Origin: Vandiemenella viatica
Lineage: Eukaryota > Arthropoda > Insecta > Orthoptera > Morabidae
Reading direction: 5' to 3'
DNA length: 64,000 nt
NCBI GenBank assembly: GCA_031002005.1
Contig: CM061920.1
Span: 49,392,610-49,456,609 of the forward strand
This document shows, in pieces, positions 21,300 through 32,433 of this stretch (position 1 is the first letter of the stretch; the number at the start of each line of letters is the position of its first letter). Under the pieces are notes generated by a model. It ran no database searches, was not told where the DNA came from, and saw nothing but the letters and a program-made list of their open reading frames with translations. The translations under genes and the position numbers were made by a program.

Positions 21300-22560
21300 C
21301 TTCTAACCAACCTCTTTAACTGTCTCTCCTCCGTATTATAGTATGCAGGTTCTGTACTTGAAGAAATATTTCTTCATCTTGTTTTACTGTCTCATTGCCA
21401 CTTTGATCCCACTTTACTTGTGCCATCCTTCCATTTCTTGAAACTTACCCTGCAATATCTCTTCAGTTTCGAAATCTGTGCATTTTTATAAATAGACATA
21501 TTTGCCTCTTCAATTTTGGCCATTGGTTGATTGAATCCTTTAATATCCATAAGATAGCTTCATGATCACTTATTCTTTCAGTTACTTGACACCCCACAAG
21601 TTTATCATGAGGCTTTATTAGGAAGATATACTTCGTGTTTTATTCCCTTGTGTTCTCCTCTATCACTTGCGTGAATCCTCCTTCCCTTACCAAGGTATTT
21701 GGAAATCTCTGTTCCCTTATGTTATTAATCTTATTTCCTAACCAGCTGACACCTGGTAAATTTAAATCCCCATCAATGACTATTCTACTCTCACTTCTGA
21801 ACTCAGAGTATGAATTTAATTTCTCCCCAAGAGACTCATCTTCCATCATTCATTCTTCCACTACGGTAAGCAGCCAACACCCTGATTTTCTCTTTTCTAT
21901 AACCCCATAAATCTACCCCAAGTAACTCACGGTTATGACCTATAAAAATCAGTGAACTATAGTAATTTTGCTAACCAGTAGTAATCCCCCTCCATCAACT
22001 GCTCCTCTACCTCTGCAGTACACTCTGTAACCATTGGAAGAACATCATTGTCAACCACTTTTTCTTTTTTAACCAAGACTCTACCCCTATATTACTTGTG
22101 GTTTGTATATCTCTATTAAGTTTGAAAATTCTATTACTTTGTTCATTATACTTCTACAGTTCACCAGTAACACTCTTATGGGTATATTGAGCGTTATCCT
22201 TCACCTTCCCAATTCTTTCCCCATCAGTTATTGTTCAACAGCTTCATTTCTTAGGGCATTTGTGTTTTTTACCATCATGGATCTACAATTGGTATCCCTC
22301 ACCAGCAGTCCCTAACCTAAAAAAGGCACAGTGCCGACCTCACGATCACTGGAAGTGGACTCCCTTACAAATTTAGCTGACAACTCAGAAAGTACACCCT
22401 TTCCACTTCTATTTAGGTGTAGGCCATGCCCAGTGAAACCTCACCTACAAATGGTGTCCACAGGCACAACCACCAAGGCAGAAATAATGTCTCTCTCAAG
22501 TAGCCCCCAAGTTTACCCACCTCACTGTCTGGTTCAACTACGGTTGGTCACAGAAAAATT

Positions 22561-23516
22561 ATATTATGGGAATGATTTGAATAACAGCATGCTAGAAAAA
22601 TAATTAAGCAATCATTTGCTTTAATTTAAGAAGATAAAACTAAATAGGACTATATAATATAAAAACTCAATTGAATCTTTTGAAAATAAATTAATTATAG
22701 TGAAGAAAGTAATAATTCCAGAAAACAGGCCCTTCTCTCATAAATACTTTTTTGTTGTTGTTGTATATTTATGGCACTAGGATTCTGGGACGAAAATGCT
22801 TGATTCCCTCCACTCTACCTCCCATACAGTAATAATTTAAAACTATTTAACTTGCTGCATCTTTGTTTTAGCACAGATCAACCATGCTGTTCTTGCTCTA
22901 GTCAAATGTTGAAATTTTACTTCCCAATTACGAGTTAAAACTTCTGTGTCTGTTTCAATTTTGTTATTCATTATATTACTATTGTAGATATTCTGGCTTC
23001 AATTTATAATATTTGTTTTGATTTTGTTTATAGTTCTGTTTATGTTTACTGATCACAAGTTACTACTGTACCAAGAATGACCAATCATATTAAAATATGT
23101 AATTATAACCTAGCACAATTAAAACAAAAACAATGTATTTGGATGGGTGGCTGTAAAGGGAATGTCCATCAATCTTAAAATGTACGCCAAACTGCCCAAA
23201 ACTTTAGGACAAGGCTGCCTTATACCCAGAAATATAAAACCTTAGTCAAATTACCCACGTCATTATTTAAAATAAAGGAAAGATTATGTTATACTAAGAT
23301 CTGCCCTTTAAATAAAAAATAAAATGCAATCTGTGAAAATGTAGCACACCATCAAAGGAATGCCAATAGCACCATATTCTGGAGGATTCTTCCAGCAAAA
23401 CAAGAAAAATGTGCATGAAATATGTACCACAATGGAAGTGAGTAATGAGACTCATACTTTTTCACCCACTGGAGCAGCTGCTTCATGAATTTATGGTCAG
23501 TTTAACAAACCAGAGA
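22561..23516. other. no recognised feature
   Basis: AT-rich sequence with no coding motif or repeat I can relate to the rest of the window. Confidence 0.4.
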
Positions 23517-23690
23517 TATTTTCTTGGTTCTCAGGCGGAGCTGCATAGATTTTTAAAAACCTAATGCTTCAACCATCTTGCTGTGGCTTTCATCAGTCCT
23601 CTGATGAAAGCCACAAGCCACAGCAAGATGGCTGAAATGTTACATTTTAAAAAATTGATATTACTCCACTAGAATAACCAAGAAAACATC
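23517..23690. repeat. palindromic dimer of a hammerhead-like repeat
   Basis: Two copies of the repeat seen at 20632-20706 meet head to head with a tcct centre at about 23597-23600. Both outer ends read, toward the outside, agaaccaaga or aataaccaaga, so the whole 170 bp is an imperfect inverted repeat. The inner arms catcttgctgtggcttt and aagccacagcaagatg are perfectly complementary, apart from a small duplication (ccacaagcca) in the right arm. Confidence 0.8.
23601..23637 (+). ncRNA. hammerhead ribozyme-like core
   Basis: CTGATGA at 23601-23607 is followed by one extra A, a stem AGCCA (23609-23613) with TGGCT (23629-23633), and GAAA at 23634-23637. CUGANGA, stem II and GAAA are the conserved core strands of hammerhead ribozymes, which occur in Penelope-like elements and small animal retroelements. 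The extra base before the stem is unusual, and I could not place stem III and the cleavage site with confidence. This is a candidate, not a demonstrated ribozyme. Confidence 0.4.
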
Positions 23691-23739
23691 ATCAATAACT
23701 GTGCAAGTCTACCCAATCAAGTGAGAGATAGTAATGCTT

Positions 23740-24200
23740 GGCTCTGCCATACATTGAAGATATTTTTTTTGACACCTATGCCAGGTCTTTCTTTGGGACT
23801 ATAACAATGACAATTCTGAAGTTGTTACAAGTTGACTTGGCAGTTTCATCGGCTGACTCGTTCTCCTCGATTTTCACATGGCCAGGACCTCAACAGAATA
23901 AATTACCACAAAACTGTATGTCCAAAACTAGATGGTTTGCTGGGTAAACGTTTCCCCAGTGCCTGAATTCAGCTGATGGAATCATGGCAAATGATGTACT
24001 TCATGTCAAGACTTACTTTCGTATGCTGAAACTTCAGTAAAGCATAGCACTCTGATGAATATACACTGCACCTATTTTTCAATTTACATAATGAATCAAA
24101 GTAATACTGCAGAGGAACCTACTCTGTTAGGCTGCTTAGACCCATTAGTATATACCACTATAAAGACATGATTCTGATTTAAAACATTGCCAGTGGCAAA
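23740..24200 (-). pseudogene. LINE-C RNase H domain remnant (I/Jockey-like)
   Basis: Minus-strand reading gives pieces of a LINE RNase H. YTNGSKQPNRVGSSAVLL at about 24185-24130 is the first active-site block (normally YTDGS, so Asp is replaced by Asn). PGHVKIEENESADETAKSTC near 23895-23840 fits the WVPGHVGIxGNExADxxAK block. Stops lie between them. RNase H removes RNA from the hybrid during reverse transcription. No RT or endonuclease part was found next to it: the neighbour upstream is the gag of possibly the same element, with a SINE between. Confidence 0.72.
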
Positions 24201-24361
24201 CAACTTGTACCGTGGAAGGTCTAAAATAATTCTGGGTCATTTTAAAAGCCAAAGGTAAGATTTATTTTAATCTTGGTGATGAGCAACAGGCAACACATAA
24301 CCTCTTATTATTTAAAAATTGCCTTGATATGGTAACTGAAAGGTTTGGTAGCTTTGTAACA

Positions 24362-24592
24362 GCTTTTTGCCCTATCGACTTTGAGATCATTAGCAGGCGA
24401 GAAACGAATGGGATCAAGGAATGGAAAAACAATTAAGCCATAGAATTTTGAAGGAACCATCCAAGCATTTGCCTGGAGTGATTTTGGGAAACCATGGAAA
24501 TCCCAAATCTGTATGGTTGGACAGGGATCTGAATCCACATCCTACCGTATGCGAGGCCAGAGTGTTACCACTCACCTATGCTCGGCACAGGA
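24362..24592 (-). mobile_element. SINE copy, diverged
   Basis: Same family as 9146-9383 and same strand. Matching blocks are catttgcctggagtgatttt, gggaaaccatgga, gcgaggccagagtgttacc and a final tgctcggca. The B-box region is mutated (gggatctgaatcc). No A tail remains. It interrupts a LINE gag reading frame directly after the zinc knuckle. Confidence 0.85.
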
Positions 24593-24860
24593 CAATGTCA
24601 TATGTCTGAACATCAGGCACTGAAAACAGTGCATCTGATCTGGAACATGCAGATATACATTCAAGTTGATAAAGCCGTCATTGACTGTTTTGGGCAACGC
24701 AGGAGACTTTAACATCAGGACGAAGGTAGCAGTCTTTTCAGTAGTGTCATTTACCCCCCATATAAACTGACGAATCTTAACCATATTCTCTGCTTTCCAT
24801 TCCTTAACGAGTTCCTCAGTCCCTAAATCCATAGCATTCAAACAGGTGATTACATCTTTA
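24593..24860 (-). pseudogene. LINE-C ORF1 (gag) fragment with CCHC knuckle
   Basis: The minus strand from about 24841 reads TEELVKEWKAENMVKIRQFI, then a TATFVLMLKSPALPKTV block, GFINLNVYLHVPDQMHCFQC and LMFRHMTLSC. The last part is a CX2CX4HX4C zinc knuckle. This is the usual C-terminal layout of ORF1 proteins of I/R1/Jockey-type LINEs. The frame then runs into a SINE. The start is not preserved. Confidence 0.78.
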
Positions 24861-25520
24861 CTACTGTTTTGGGAGCTGTGGAGTTTGCATTGTATGGCAA
24901 TCTCCCGGAGCTAACAGTTTAGTATGTGGGTGTACAACCTAGTGCTAGCAAATACTTTCCTGCTACTTTCGTTTTTATTTAATTCAGGCAGGCTTCTATC
25001 CATAACCCCCCCCCCTTCTTTTATTATTTTATAGGCGTTCTAGACTGCCCCGTGGCTTACCCATACTGCCAGTAGGTTAAATTTTTTACTAACTGATTTT
25101 CATGCTATGAGTTTGGGAGAACTATAAGTCGAGTGGCATAGAGTCCCTGCATGACCGAACCAAGCCTTCATACAACAGGATTGCAGCAGGTAGCACAATA
25201 GTTAGTAGGTTTCCTCAACACCCATATGCCTCTCAAGCCTTCAGATTGAGTGGATTTTTTTTCTTTATTTTTTTTAATAGAGGTTGAACCATCCTTGTAA
25301 TCCAGGCAGTAAAGCTAAGATCCCTGTTCTCCAGTATACACAAGGTCCTAAAGTGGTTGTTGAAGTAAGTACATAGTTTTACGGTATTGGGGAACTGGTG
25401 GTCCTCAGCAGTACACTGCATGGGTACTGCAGTTGCTGCAATTCATACTTGGGACTTGGATACCAGGCCCAGTGAAATTTCATGAAGTGCTTTATTCAAC
25501 ATTTATTTACACAAGAATAC

Positions 25521-25552
<32 letters not shown>

Positions 25553-25599
25553 GTATCTATGCAGCAGTTAAATAATTACATATCTGAGATGAATAAAAT
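24861..25599. other. no recognised feature; long A run
   Basis: A C run lies at 25007-25016 and a run of about 28 A at 25520-25547. The A run follows a short aatttcatgaagtgctttat text, so it could be the tail of a retroposed sequence, but no flanking duplication is evident. Confidence 0.35.
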
Positions 25600-26990
25600 T
25601 ATTACAGATGAACATGAACATTATGACAAAGGCAGTTACAAGATTGTTACTAGTGAACTGTAGAAGTATAATGAAGAAAGAGAAACTAAGACATACCAAC
25701 CAAAAACAGTTATAAAAACGTAGTCTTGGTTTAAAAAAAAGTAGTGCTAAGCAATCAGGTTTTACCAAATGGTATTACTTGCTATTGTACAAGCAGCAAA
25801 TGATTGATAATATATAACATTTGTAAGTAATATTTATCAAGTCAAATTACAACAGACCAGAAATCAGCAACAACAAATGTGTTCCACGTCACCTCAATCA
25901 GGTCTACCATTTCACACTTTGCTGGACTACTCTGTAGCAGACGATTTGAAACTTTCATGGCACTACAGTCGCACATCACAAAATCAACTGTGATGCTCCT
26001 TTTAAATTATTTATTTCTTCAAATTGCCTTAGAAATAAGCCATTCCTTTATATTTTGGATTCTTGCATGCCACAATTGAAGTCTTGCTTCTGTGTATTTT
26101 CAAGTCGTGAGAAGCTGTTCCTACTCTTGTGATGTGGTTGTGTAGGTCAGTTACAGAGTGTACCGCTTAGATAGAGGATGAACTGGTAGAGGAGTATGTA
26201 TAATTATTAATGAAGACCATAACCCTTCACTGGTGTTCACAGATCACAACCATCAATTATTACGGGTAGATTTCTCATGTGATAAATAAAGGATTTGGGG
26301 TTTGACTGCTCATTACTGTGGAAGAATGAATTATAAAGATGGGACTCTTAGGGAAAAACTAAATTAATAACCAGGGTACAAGGTGTGCATAGAATGTTTA
26401 TTTTGGTGGAGGCCTGAATTTATCAGGTGTGAACTTTGAAGAGAATAAGATGACATGACGGAGCAATGATTTGAAAAATATCTTAAAGACAGAACGGACC
26501 TTTACACAAAAGGTAGGAGAGTGTATATAGGAACCAAACATGTTTGATATCTTTCTATTAAAACCTGATAATAACTATGCAGTATCTCAATTTACAAATG
26601 GAATAAGTGACTGAAGAATTTCTCATGAATATAAGAGGGTTTAATAAGTTGGTAGGCAAACTGAAGTCACAATTTTAAAATGAAACAAACTTCAGAAGTG
26701 AGCAGAGATTTCAGAGAAAAAAATGTGGAAGGAGAGCACTAGTACAATGAAGAGGAAGCGGAAACAGTTTAAAGAGAATAAGAATAGGGAAGAAATTTTT
26801 ATTCCAGAACAGAATGTAAACAAATATACATTCAATAACAAGTAGGTCAGAAGGCTAAAGAGGTTGCCAAGACAAAAGCACAAGAAAGGCAGTAGCGAAA
26901 TCTTGAAGCAAATAAACAAGGAGTTAACAGCCACAAAAAGGGAAGCTAACGATGGGTTTAAATGGACCACTGAATGAGACATTTAGAATT
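25600..26990 (+). mobile_element. LINE family B copy 3, plus strand, endonuclease region
   Basis: Opposite orientation to the other B copies. 25630-25680 (gttactagtgaactgtagaa) matches the inverted 22140-22165 text. At 26399-26455 the plus strand reads GGGLNLSGVNFEENKMT, the endonuclease motif with GDLN changed to GGLN. The sequence up to 26990 has a charged, frame-shifted coding look that fits the region before RT. Strongly decayed. Confidence 0.65.
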
Positions 26991-27304
26991 TCTGTGGTTA
27001 TGCAACTGAGGTAAAGAGAATATATATATGGAAAAGGATGAAGAAGAAGTTATCGAGCATATGGATATACTGAGCAAGTGCAAGTTGATACTCGTGCATT
27101 TAGGGTTATATAATCACCTAAACACAAGCCTTACATCTGGTAGATCAGATGGCAGAAAAATCAATGCCCAACAAATTTAGGTTAAATAGCATACACTGCT
27201 GCATGGTTCCCCAATGTCACACCATATTGCCAAGTGTGGTGCTAATGCTACTATTCAGTATAAAAAATTATTAAAGCATGAAATGCACAGAATTTAGGAT
27301 TTTA
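26991..27304. other. no recognised feature
   Basis: AT-rich sequence with no motif I recognise. Confidence 0.35.
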
Positions 27305-27480
27305 AATAAACTTATATTAATGTGGTGGGTCGGAATGTGGTCACATGCTTTACCCCTGCCAAATGTCTTGCCTCCTGCATAACTAAGGTTATTAACTGAA
27401 ATATTGTGTTTTTTACATGTTAATCTTGTCCTCCTGCATTCATCTGTGGTAAGTGATGGGTTATTTTTCCCTATCATTTC
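27305..27480 (+). repeat. PLE-type 3' tail remnant
   Basis: catctgtggtaagtgatggg, then ttatttttccctatcatttc (27440-27480) resembles the 3' ends of PLE copies B (ctaaaggtaagtggtggctc, then atttccctatccta). The upstream part is diverged. Confidence 0.4.
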
Positions 27481-28341
27481 TTGTTTTCAGTACCTAGTGG
27501 CAGTTTCTTTGTATTCATTATCCACCTAATATATCACAAAGCCAAAAATAAAAATATTTGCTTTTTTTCATCACAACTTGAAAATTGTTGGTGTTTTTAA
27601 TATTAATATTTAAATGGAAAGGTAAGAAGAAACAAACCCATAACTCATTGAAAATTGAATGGAGGAGGGCTGCTGGAACAAAAAACATTACACTAACACT
27701 ATATCCTAATTCATAAAAAAGAAACAAATGGTTTAGTTCAAGACACCATCTTTCCTATCCATATTAATATTGCCTCATGGTATTTCTGCCTACTGCATTG
27801 TTGTTGTTTTTAGTATTTACATTTAAATAAAGGACAAATTTCAGTTTCCTAGGTAGTAGAGTTTAGGTAACATATAAGACCCAAAAACTTTAACTGCCAT
27901 TCACGTCTATTTTCAAGTGAAAATAATAATAATAATAAAGATACCCAAGATGTCTACTAGGCTAGGTCTAAACGTTGATATTTCACTTGCTTAGCTAGAA
28001 TAAAAAGTAATATGTAACCTCCATGGAAAATAATTTTATGAAATTTTAAATAAGATATTTAGTTACAGGTCAAAGAAGTCCATAATTTTCACAGAACTGA
28101 GGTCAAACTTATTGCACATTCAAGCTTGACAGACAGATAGTCGTGGGATGACAACATAACTAGGTTTTCTTATGGAAATCAAAAGAAAATAGAGTTATTA
28201 ACTTGTTTAATAAGACCATTAAGGTCAAACATTCTGAAATAAAATGGGAAAAAATATGATCAGAAGATTCTTCACATAATTTAAAAAATTATGAGGGAAC
28301 TAAACTTAAAAATTGTAAGGGAGTAGTTCAGGTAATAATAT
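27481..28341. other. no recognised feature
   Basis: AT-rich, with a short (AAT)n run near 27925. No coding motif. Confidence 0.35.
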
Positions 28342-28590
28342 TACATCTACATCTACATATACATATATACTCTGCAATTCACAAAATTTCAGGTGGCAGA
28401 GGGTGCTCAGCACAAAAGCTAATATCTTTGTTGTGGATTCCAATCCCTAATGGTACGAGGGAAAAAAGAATTCATACAAGAATCAGTGCGGCGCCTTATT
28501 TCTCTAATTTTATCTTTCCTGTCATTCTGACTCAAATAGGTTGGTGGACGAAGTATATCAATACACTCATAAGTGAATGGATAACATATG
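28342..28590 (-). mobile_element. LINE family A 3' end, truncated copy
   Basis: 28370-28590 aligns with 3510-3700: tatatactctgcaattcaca, aagaattcatacaagaatca, cggcgccttatttctctaat and gttggtggacgaagtat. The edge at 28342 reads acatctacatctacatatac. In minus sense this is a (TGTAGA)n-like 3' tail. 5' truncated, as is common for LINE insertions. Confidence 0.82.
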
Positions 28591-29811
28591 TATAACCTTT
28601 TTAACATATCTTTAAATATTGTCTGGAGATATTCTGATTACCACAGGACTGGAGAAGTAAGTCATAAAATTGTGGTGAATAAGTGGATGGAAAAAAAAAA
28701 TTACTGGGAGGAAGAATTCTTAAAATGCACAAAGCAAGGATTTTGTGTATGGAATGCAGTATCAAGAGGTGCAAGTAAAAATGGGAATGCAACTGGGTAG
28801 TGTATTGAAATCATAACCGTTCATTATTCTAATGATTGTTTGTTGGTGGTTTACAGACAGAAATTAACTGAAGACACAGTTATGAAAGAAGATTAAAATG
28901 AGAGGACTAAACAGCTATAGGACGATATGGGCAAGATATTTTGATGCTTCCTGGTTTAGGAGATTTTCCAAGGTATAGATGAATTGTTTGTGTCAGAGAA
29001 AACATATTTGGTCATGCAGCTGCTGTCAGGAAACCTCTCGAAATCTGAGTTAATCCAGGTAATGGTCATTAATTGAAAAGGTGACATAGGCACTGTCCTC
29101 TCTGCAGGCAGAAATAAATTAGTTGAATCACATCTATTTAGTTAAAATCTATGTCACTAATTTTAATAAAAGCCACTGTCGAAATAAAGGCGAATACAAT
29201 ATCGAATGAGGTTGTAGTGTGGAAAGAATACCAAACAGTGAAGCATGAAAATAAATAAATGAAACATGCTGTTTTGACAATGTCTAACCGCATGTGTCAA
29301 CAAGGAATGAAGGTGAAAAAATAAAAAATCGCTAGTTGAAGAAAGTAAACTCAATTTGGCAGCACACATTGGGCAAGTGTTAGGGACAGGTTTCAAGATC
29401 CTTCATTTGGGTAATGAGAGGAGCTACCAAGAAAGAGAGGGAACTAGATACAATACCTTAGTCAAACTATTGCTTAGATACAGTGGTGTAGAAAGTGGCC
29501 CATTTTTTTTTTGTGTGTGTGTGTGGGGGGGGGGGGGGGGAGTGAGATGTTGGATGAGGTGCAAAGTGTGGAGCTAGGTCTATGGAAATTATTGCAGAAC
29601 AGAATCAATAATATAAGTAGCCGGGTTTAGAGTCACTGGTGGACAGAAAGCAAGTGAATAGTGTGCTGGGACTTCATTAAGCATATATATGGTTGAGGAA
29701 ATTAAACTGGATAACTACTGCATAAATGATCTAGTCTGTCATGGTATCATAATGTAATACAAAATTTCCATACAAAATTTCCACAGTATGAAACACGTGA
29801 CTTACTTGATT
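28591..29811. other. no recognised feature
   Basis: Moderately open stretches exist (28588-28800, 29356-29577) without family resemblance. A (TG)n/G run lies at 29512-29541. Confidence 0.35.
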
Positions 29812-29987
29812 TTGGTTTTATGGCCTATTAACGTCATTATAGGCAGGGTAGGACTGGGGGGCAAGGAATGGAGTGATTTTGGGAAACTATGAATAACCTA
29901 AATCTGGATGGCTGCACAGAGATTTGAACCCATGTCTTCCCAAATGTCAGGCCAGAGTTCGGTAAAACACATGTCAACTAATTATCA
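29812..29987 (-). mobile_element. SINE copy, old and deleted
   Basis: Matching blocks are ggcaaggaatgg, gagtgattttgggaaactat, aatctggatggctgcacag, agatttgaaccc and caggccagag. Internal deletion removes part of the body, and the 5' head is worn. Confidence 0.72.
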
Positions 29988-30780
29988 CCAAAAACTTTAT
30001 TTCTGGATTTGAACAGACTTCTTATTCTAGTGCCCACCCCCTGGATCATTAGGCGGAAGACAGCCAGGAAATCATAGCTGTGTTCCCTTAGATATGTTAT
30101 AATTCTCATAACTGACAAAATGGTACATGCGAGAGTTACAGAGATATGGCAGCTGCTTCTAATCTACATGGAAAAATTAATGGGTATAACCAAGGAGAAG
30201 TGCCAACATACTGTATGTTTTTTCAGTAGCAATAGAAAGCACAGATTCCACTGAGAAAAAAATATTTTTTTATTTTTATTCTGGGCGAACTGTTCATAAA
30301 TGAAAGTGGTAAAAGTAGGTTTTTTGGCACTATTTAGTGGTGCATAGCCCTATTTGAGGCTAACGGCCACTTCTGATTGCCCGTAAGGCTTCAGCACTAG
30401 TCTCTCATTAGCATAAGTAATCAGTCACTTGACAATAAATTTGTTAGCAGAAGCCACTACATTTAATATTTAAATACATTTATTTTCCTTGTAAAAATTT
30501 CATGTGAAAAATCATTTTTTATATTGTAAAACTCGTTGCATTAAATGTAAAGGGAAATTATTCTTAAAAAAATCATATTAGCCAATTAAGAGAAGTTTTA
30601 TATCTGTGCATATTGGTCCAACATTGATAACATCGAGCAACAATGAATTTGGTGTTTATTTCCTAAATACCTTTACTATAAAAAATTGATAATCTGATTC
30701 CAAATATGGGCTTCATTTTGACATATCATGTCTAGCTTTTATGCTATGTGACATACCTCTGTTATGTATTGGTTTTAGTC
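29988..30780. other. no recognised feature
   Basis: AT-rich sequence upstream of a decayed protein-coding segment. It may be its upstream part, but I cannot show it. Confidence 0.3.
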
Positions 30781-31690
30781 AAAATATTTGGTGTTTGTGT
30801 GTGCATGTCAATGACAGTCTGCATGTTGTTTCTTCATACATATGAAAAGTATGAAACAATTAAATTGGTATTAGAGAAGATTCTGTATTATGAGCATAAC
30901 TGGGTAATTTGCGTTGACTTAAAGTTTGGGAATTTTATAGAAGGACAGCAAACAGGTCTTTGTAAATACACAGGTTTCCTTTGCATTTGGGGTAGTGGAG
31001 ACCATGACAATCACTATGTTAACTACAGCCCCCCCCTTTTTTTGAGCTACCATAGAGTTGACAATATATTAGAAGAACCTTTAGTTGCACAACAAAAAAA
31101 TCATCTTCCCACCTTTGTACATCAAACTTGGATTGATAAAACAATTTGGACGAACATGTGGAGTGCGTTAAGTATATCCGCAATGTATTTCCAGACAAGA
31201 CGGTTGAAAAATTTAAAGCTCCAGCTTTAAGATTGATGGACCAATCATCCTTAAGCTAAAAAAAAGGAACAAATTTCACAAAAACGATTCACAAGAATGA
31301 AGTATTAGCTTGGTGAGCCTCTGTAGAAGTACAAAATTTCATTAGGAAACATAAAAGAGAAAACTACAAAGACCTTGTTACGAACGTGGTGTCAACTTTT
31401 CATGATAGTTGTGTGAAAATGAACATCAAAATGATTTTCTTTTTAGTCATCTTGATCGCTTTCCTGAAAATCTCAGCAACAAACAACAGGAATGATTCCA
31501 TCAGGACATCAAGGAGATGGAAACCTTGTACCAAAGACTTCAGGATATGTGATGATGGGATAATATTGCTGGTTCTTAAAATGAGATAATCCTATTGCTC
31601 AACATTCATGGCACACAAAGAAGTGTAAATTTATTACATGAATTTTCTATCAAAATCTTTATATTTTCAATTTTGAATATAAATAAAATA
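30781..31690 (+). pseudogene. decayed copy of an uncharacterised multicopy protein family
   Basis: The plus strand reads in pieces HNWVICVDLKFGNFIEGQQT (30892-30950), then CKYTGFLCIWGS and FVHQTWIDKTIWTNMWSAL. After a frame change come HLDRFPENLSNKQQE with a stop, then FHQDIKEMETLYQRLQDM near 31500-31550. From memory, these blocks resemble a protein family found in many copies in arthropods and cnidarians, with VCVDLK, KYPCFLC.WDSR and ERFHQDI..ME.RYQGRW motifs and no assigned function. Copy number suggests a mobile origin. Here it has several stops and frameshifts. What the protein does is unknown to me. Confidence 0.6.
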
Positions 31691-32433
31691 AAGTTTTTTT
31701 AAAAAAGAAAAAAAATACATTAAAATCAGTCCAAGTACACTGTTGGAAAAATGTTTTACAACAATGGAATGGAGCCAATTGGAGATGTGTACAGTAAACA
31801 AAAAACCTAGGCCTGATATATATGAGGTCCTTAAAGCACAGTGGTGTAAATCCTCCAATTTTTTTATTTAATTCTAGTTCCCTTAACAATCTTATAGGTA
31901 GCAGCAGTAGTTAATGCAGTCAGTGCAGCCATCTGTTGGGTAAAAGCTAAAGTGGTTTATATTGGAGTTGCCTGGACTGGAGTACCTTTGACTGTTTACA
32001 ATTCAACCACTTTTTGCTCATCTAGAAATGTTGTAACTGCATAAACTAAAAAACATTTTACTAACATAGCTGTAAGAGGTTTAAGTTTTTATGTGTCATT
32101 ATGAGCAGTGATGAGAGCAGTATTAATGAGTCAAGCATTTTGGCAGATAATAGAGCAAGTGATGAATATATTCCAACAGATTCAGATTCCGATTTTTTTA
32201 TGGCTTACTGCTAAAGTATATCATATAACTACTTCTAAACTAATCAATTTATCATAAAGGAATATCATCAAAGGGAAATTACATTAGTTAACTTCATGTT
32301 TAAAGCTTAGCCCTATTACCTCAAAAGTAGTTACTAGGGGTGTAAATATGAAACCGCAATTTGCCGATAGAATATATGGCTGTAGCTATCAAAGCAGTTA
32401 CTGCCAGATCACGTCATTGTCGCCAGTTTCTTT
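31691..32433. other. no recognised feature
   Basis: AT-rich. 32100-32190 has a short open piece (SSDESSINES, then DEYIPTDSDSDFF) that looks like an acidic N-terminus of a transposase-type protein, but it is too short to assign. Confidence 0.3.

Larger units (their letters stand above)
20050..22560 (-). mobile_element. LINE family B copy 2 (CR1-like) with nested insertions
   Basis: Collinear minus-strand pieces of a LINE. The 5' side at 22460-22340 reads LHLNRSGKGVLSEL, which fits the DxxHLNxxGK end block of the SGNH ORF1 domain. Next, 22170-22130 carries a VNCRSIMNK-like ORF2 start. 21849-21640 has IVIDGDLNLPGVSW, the endonuclease GDLN motif. 20305-20054 has KPITLSSVIGKLMEKLICNH and SSHQYGFGPG, the RT finger region. 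The RT core beyond 20054 is lost. Nested in it are a hammerhead-like repeat (20632-20836) and a hAT MITE (20991-21299). The same family recurs at 900-2830, 25600-26990, 53630-54230, 58440-58640, 59480-60240 and 62770-63110. Confidence 0.78.

Noticed and set aside
24421..24609. 62-residue plus-strand open frame
   Set aside because: Antisense to the SINE copy; the same type of frame appears over every SINE.
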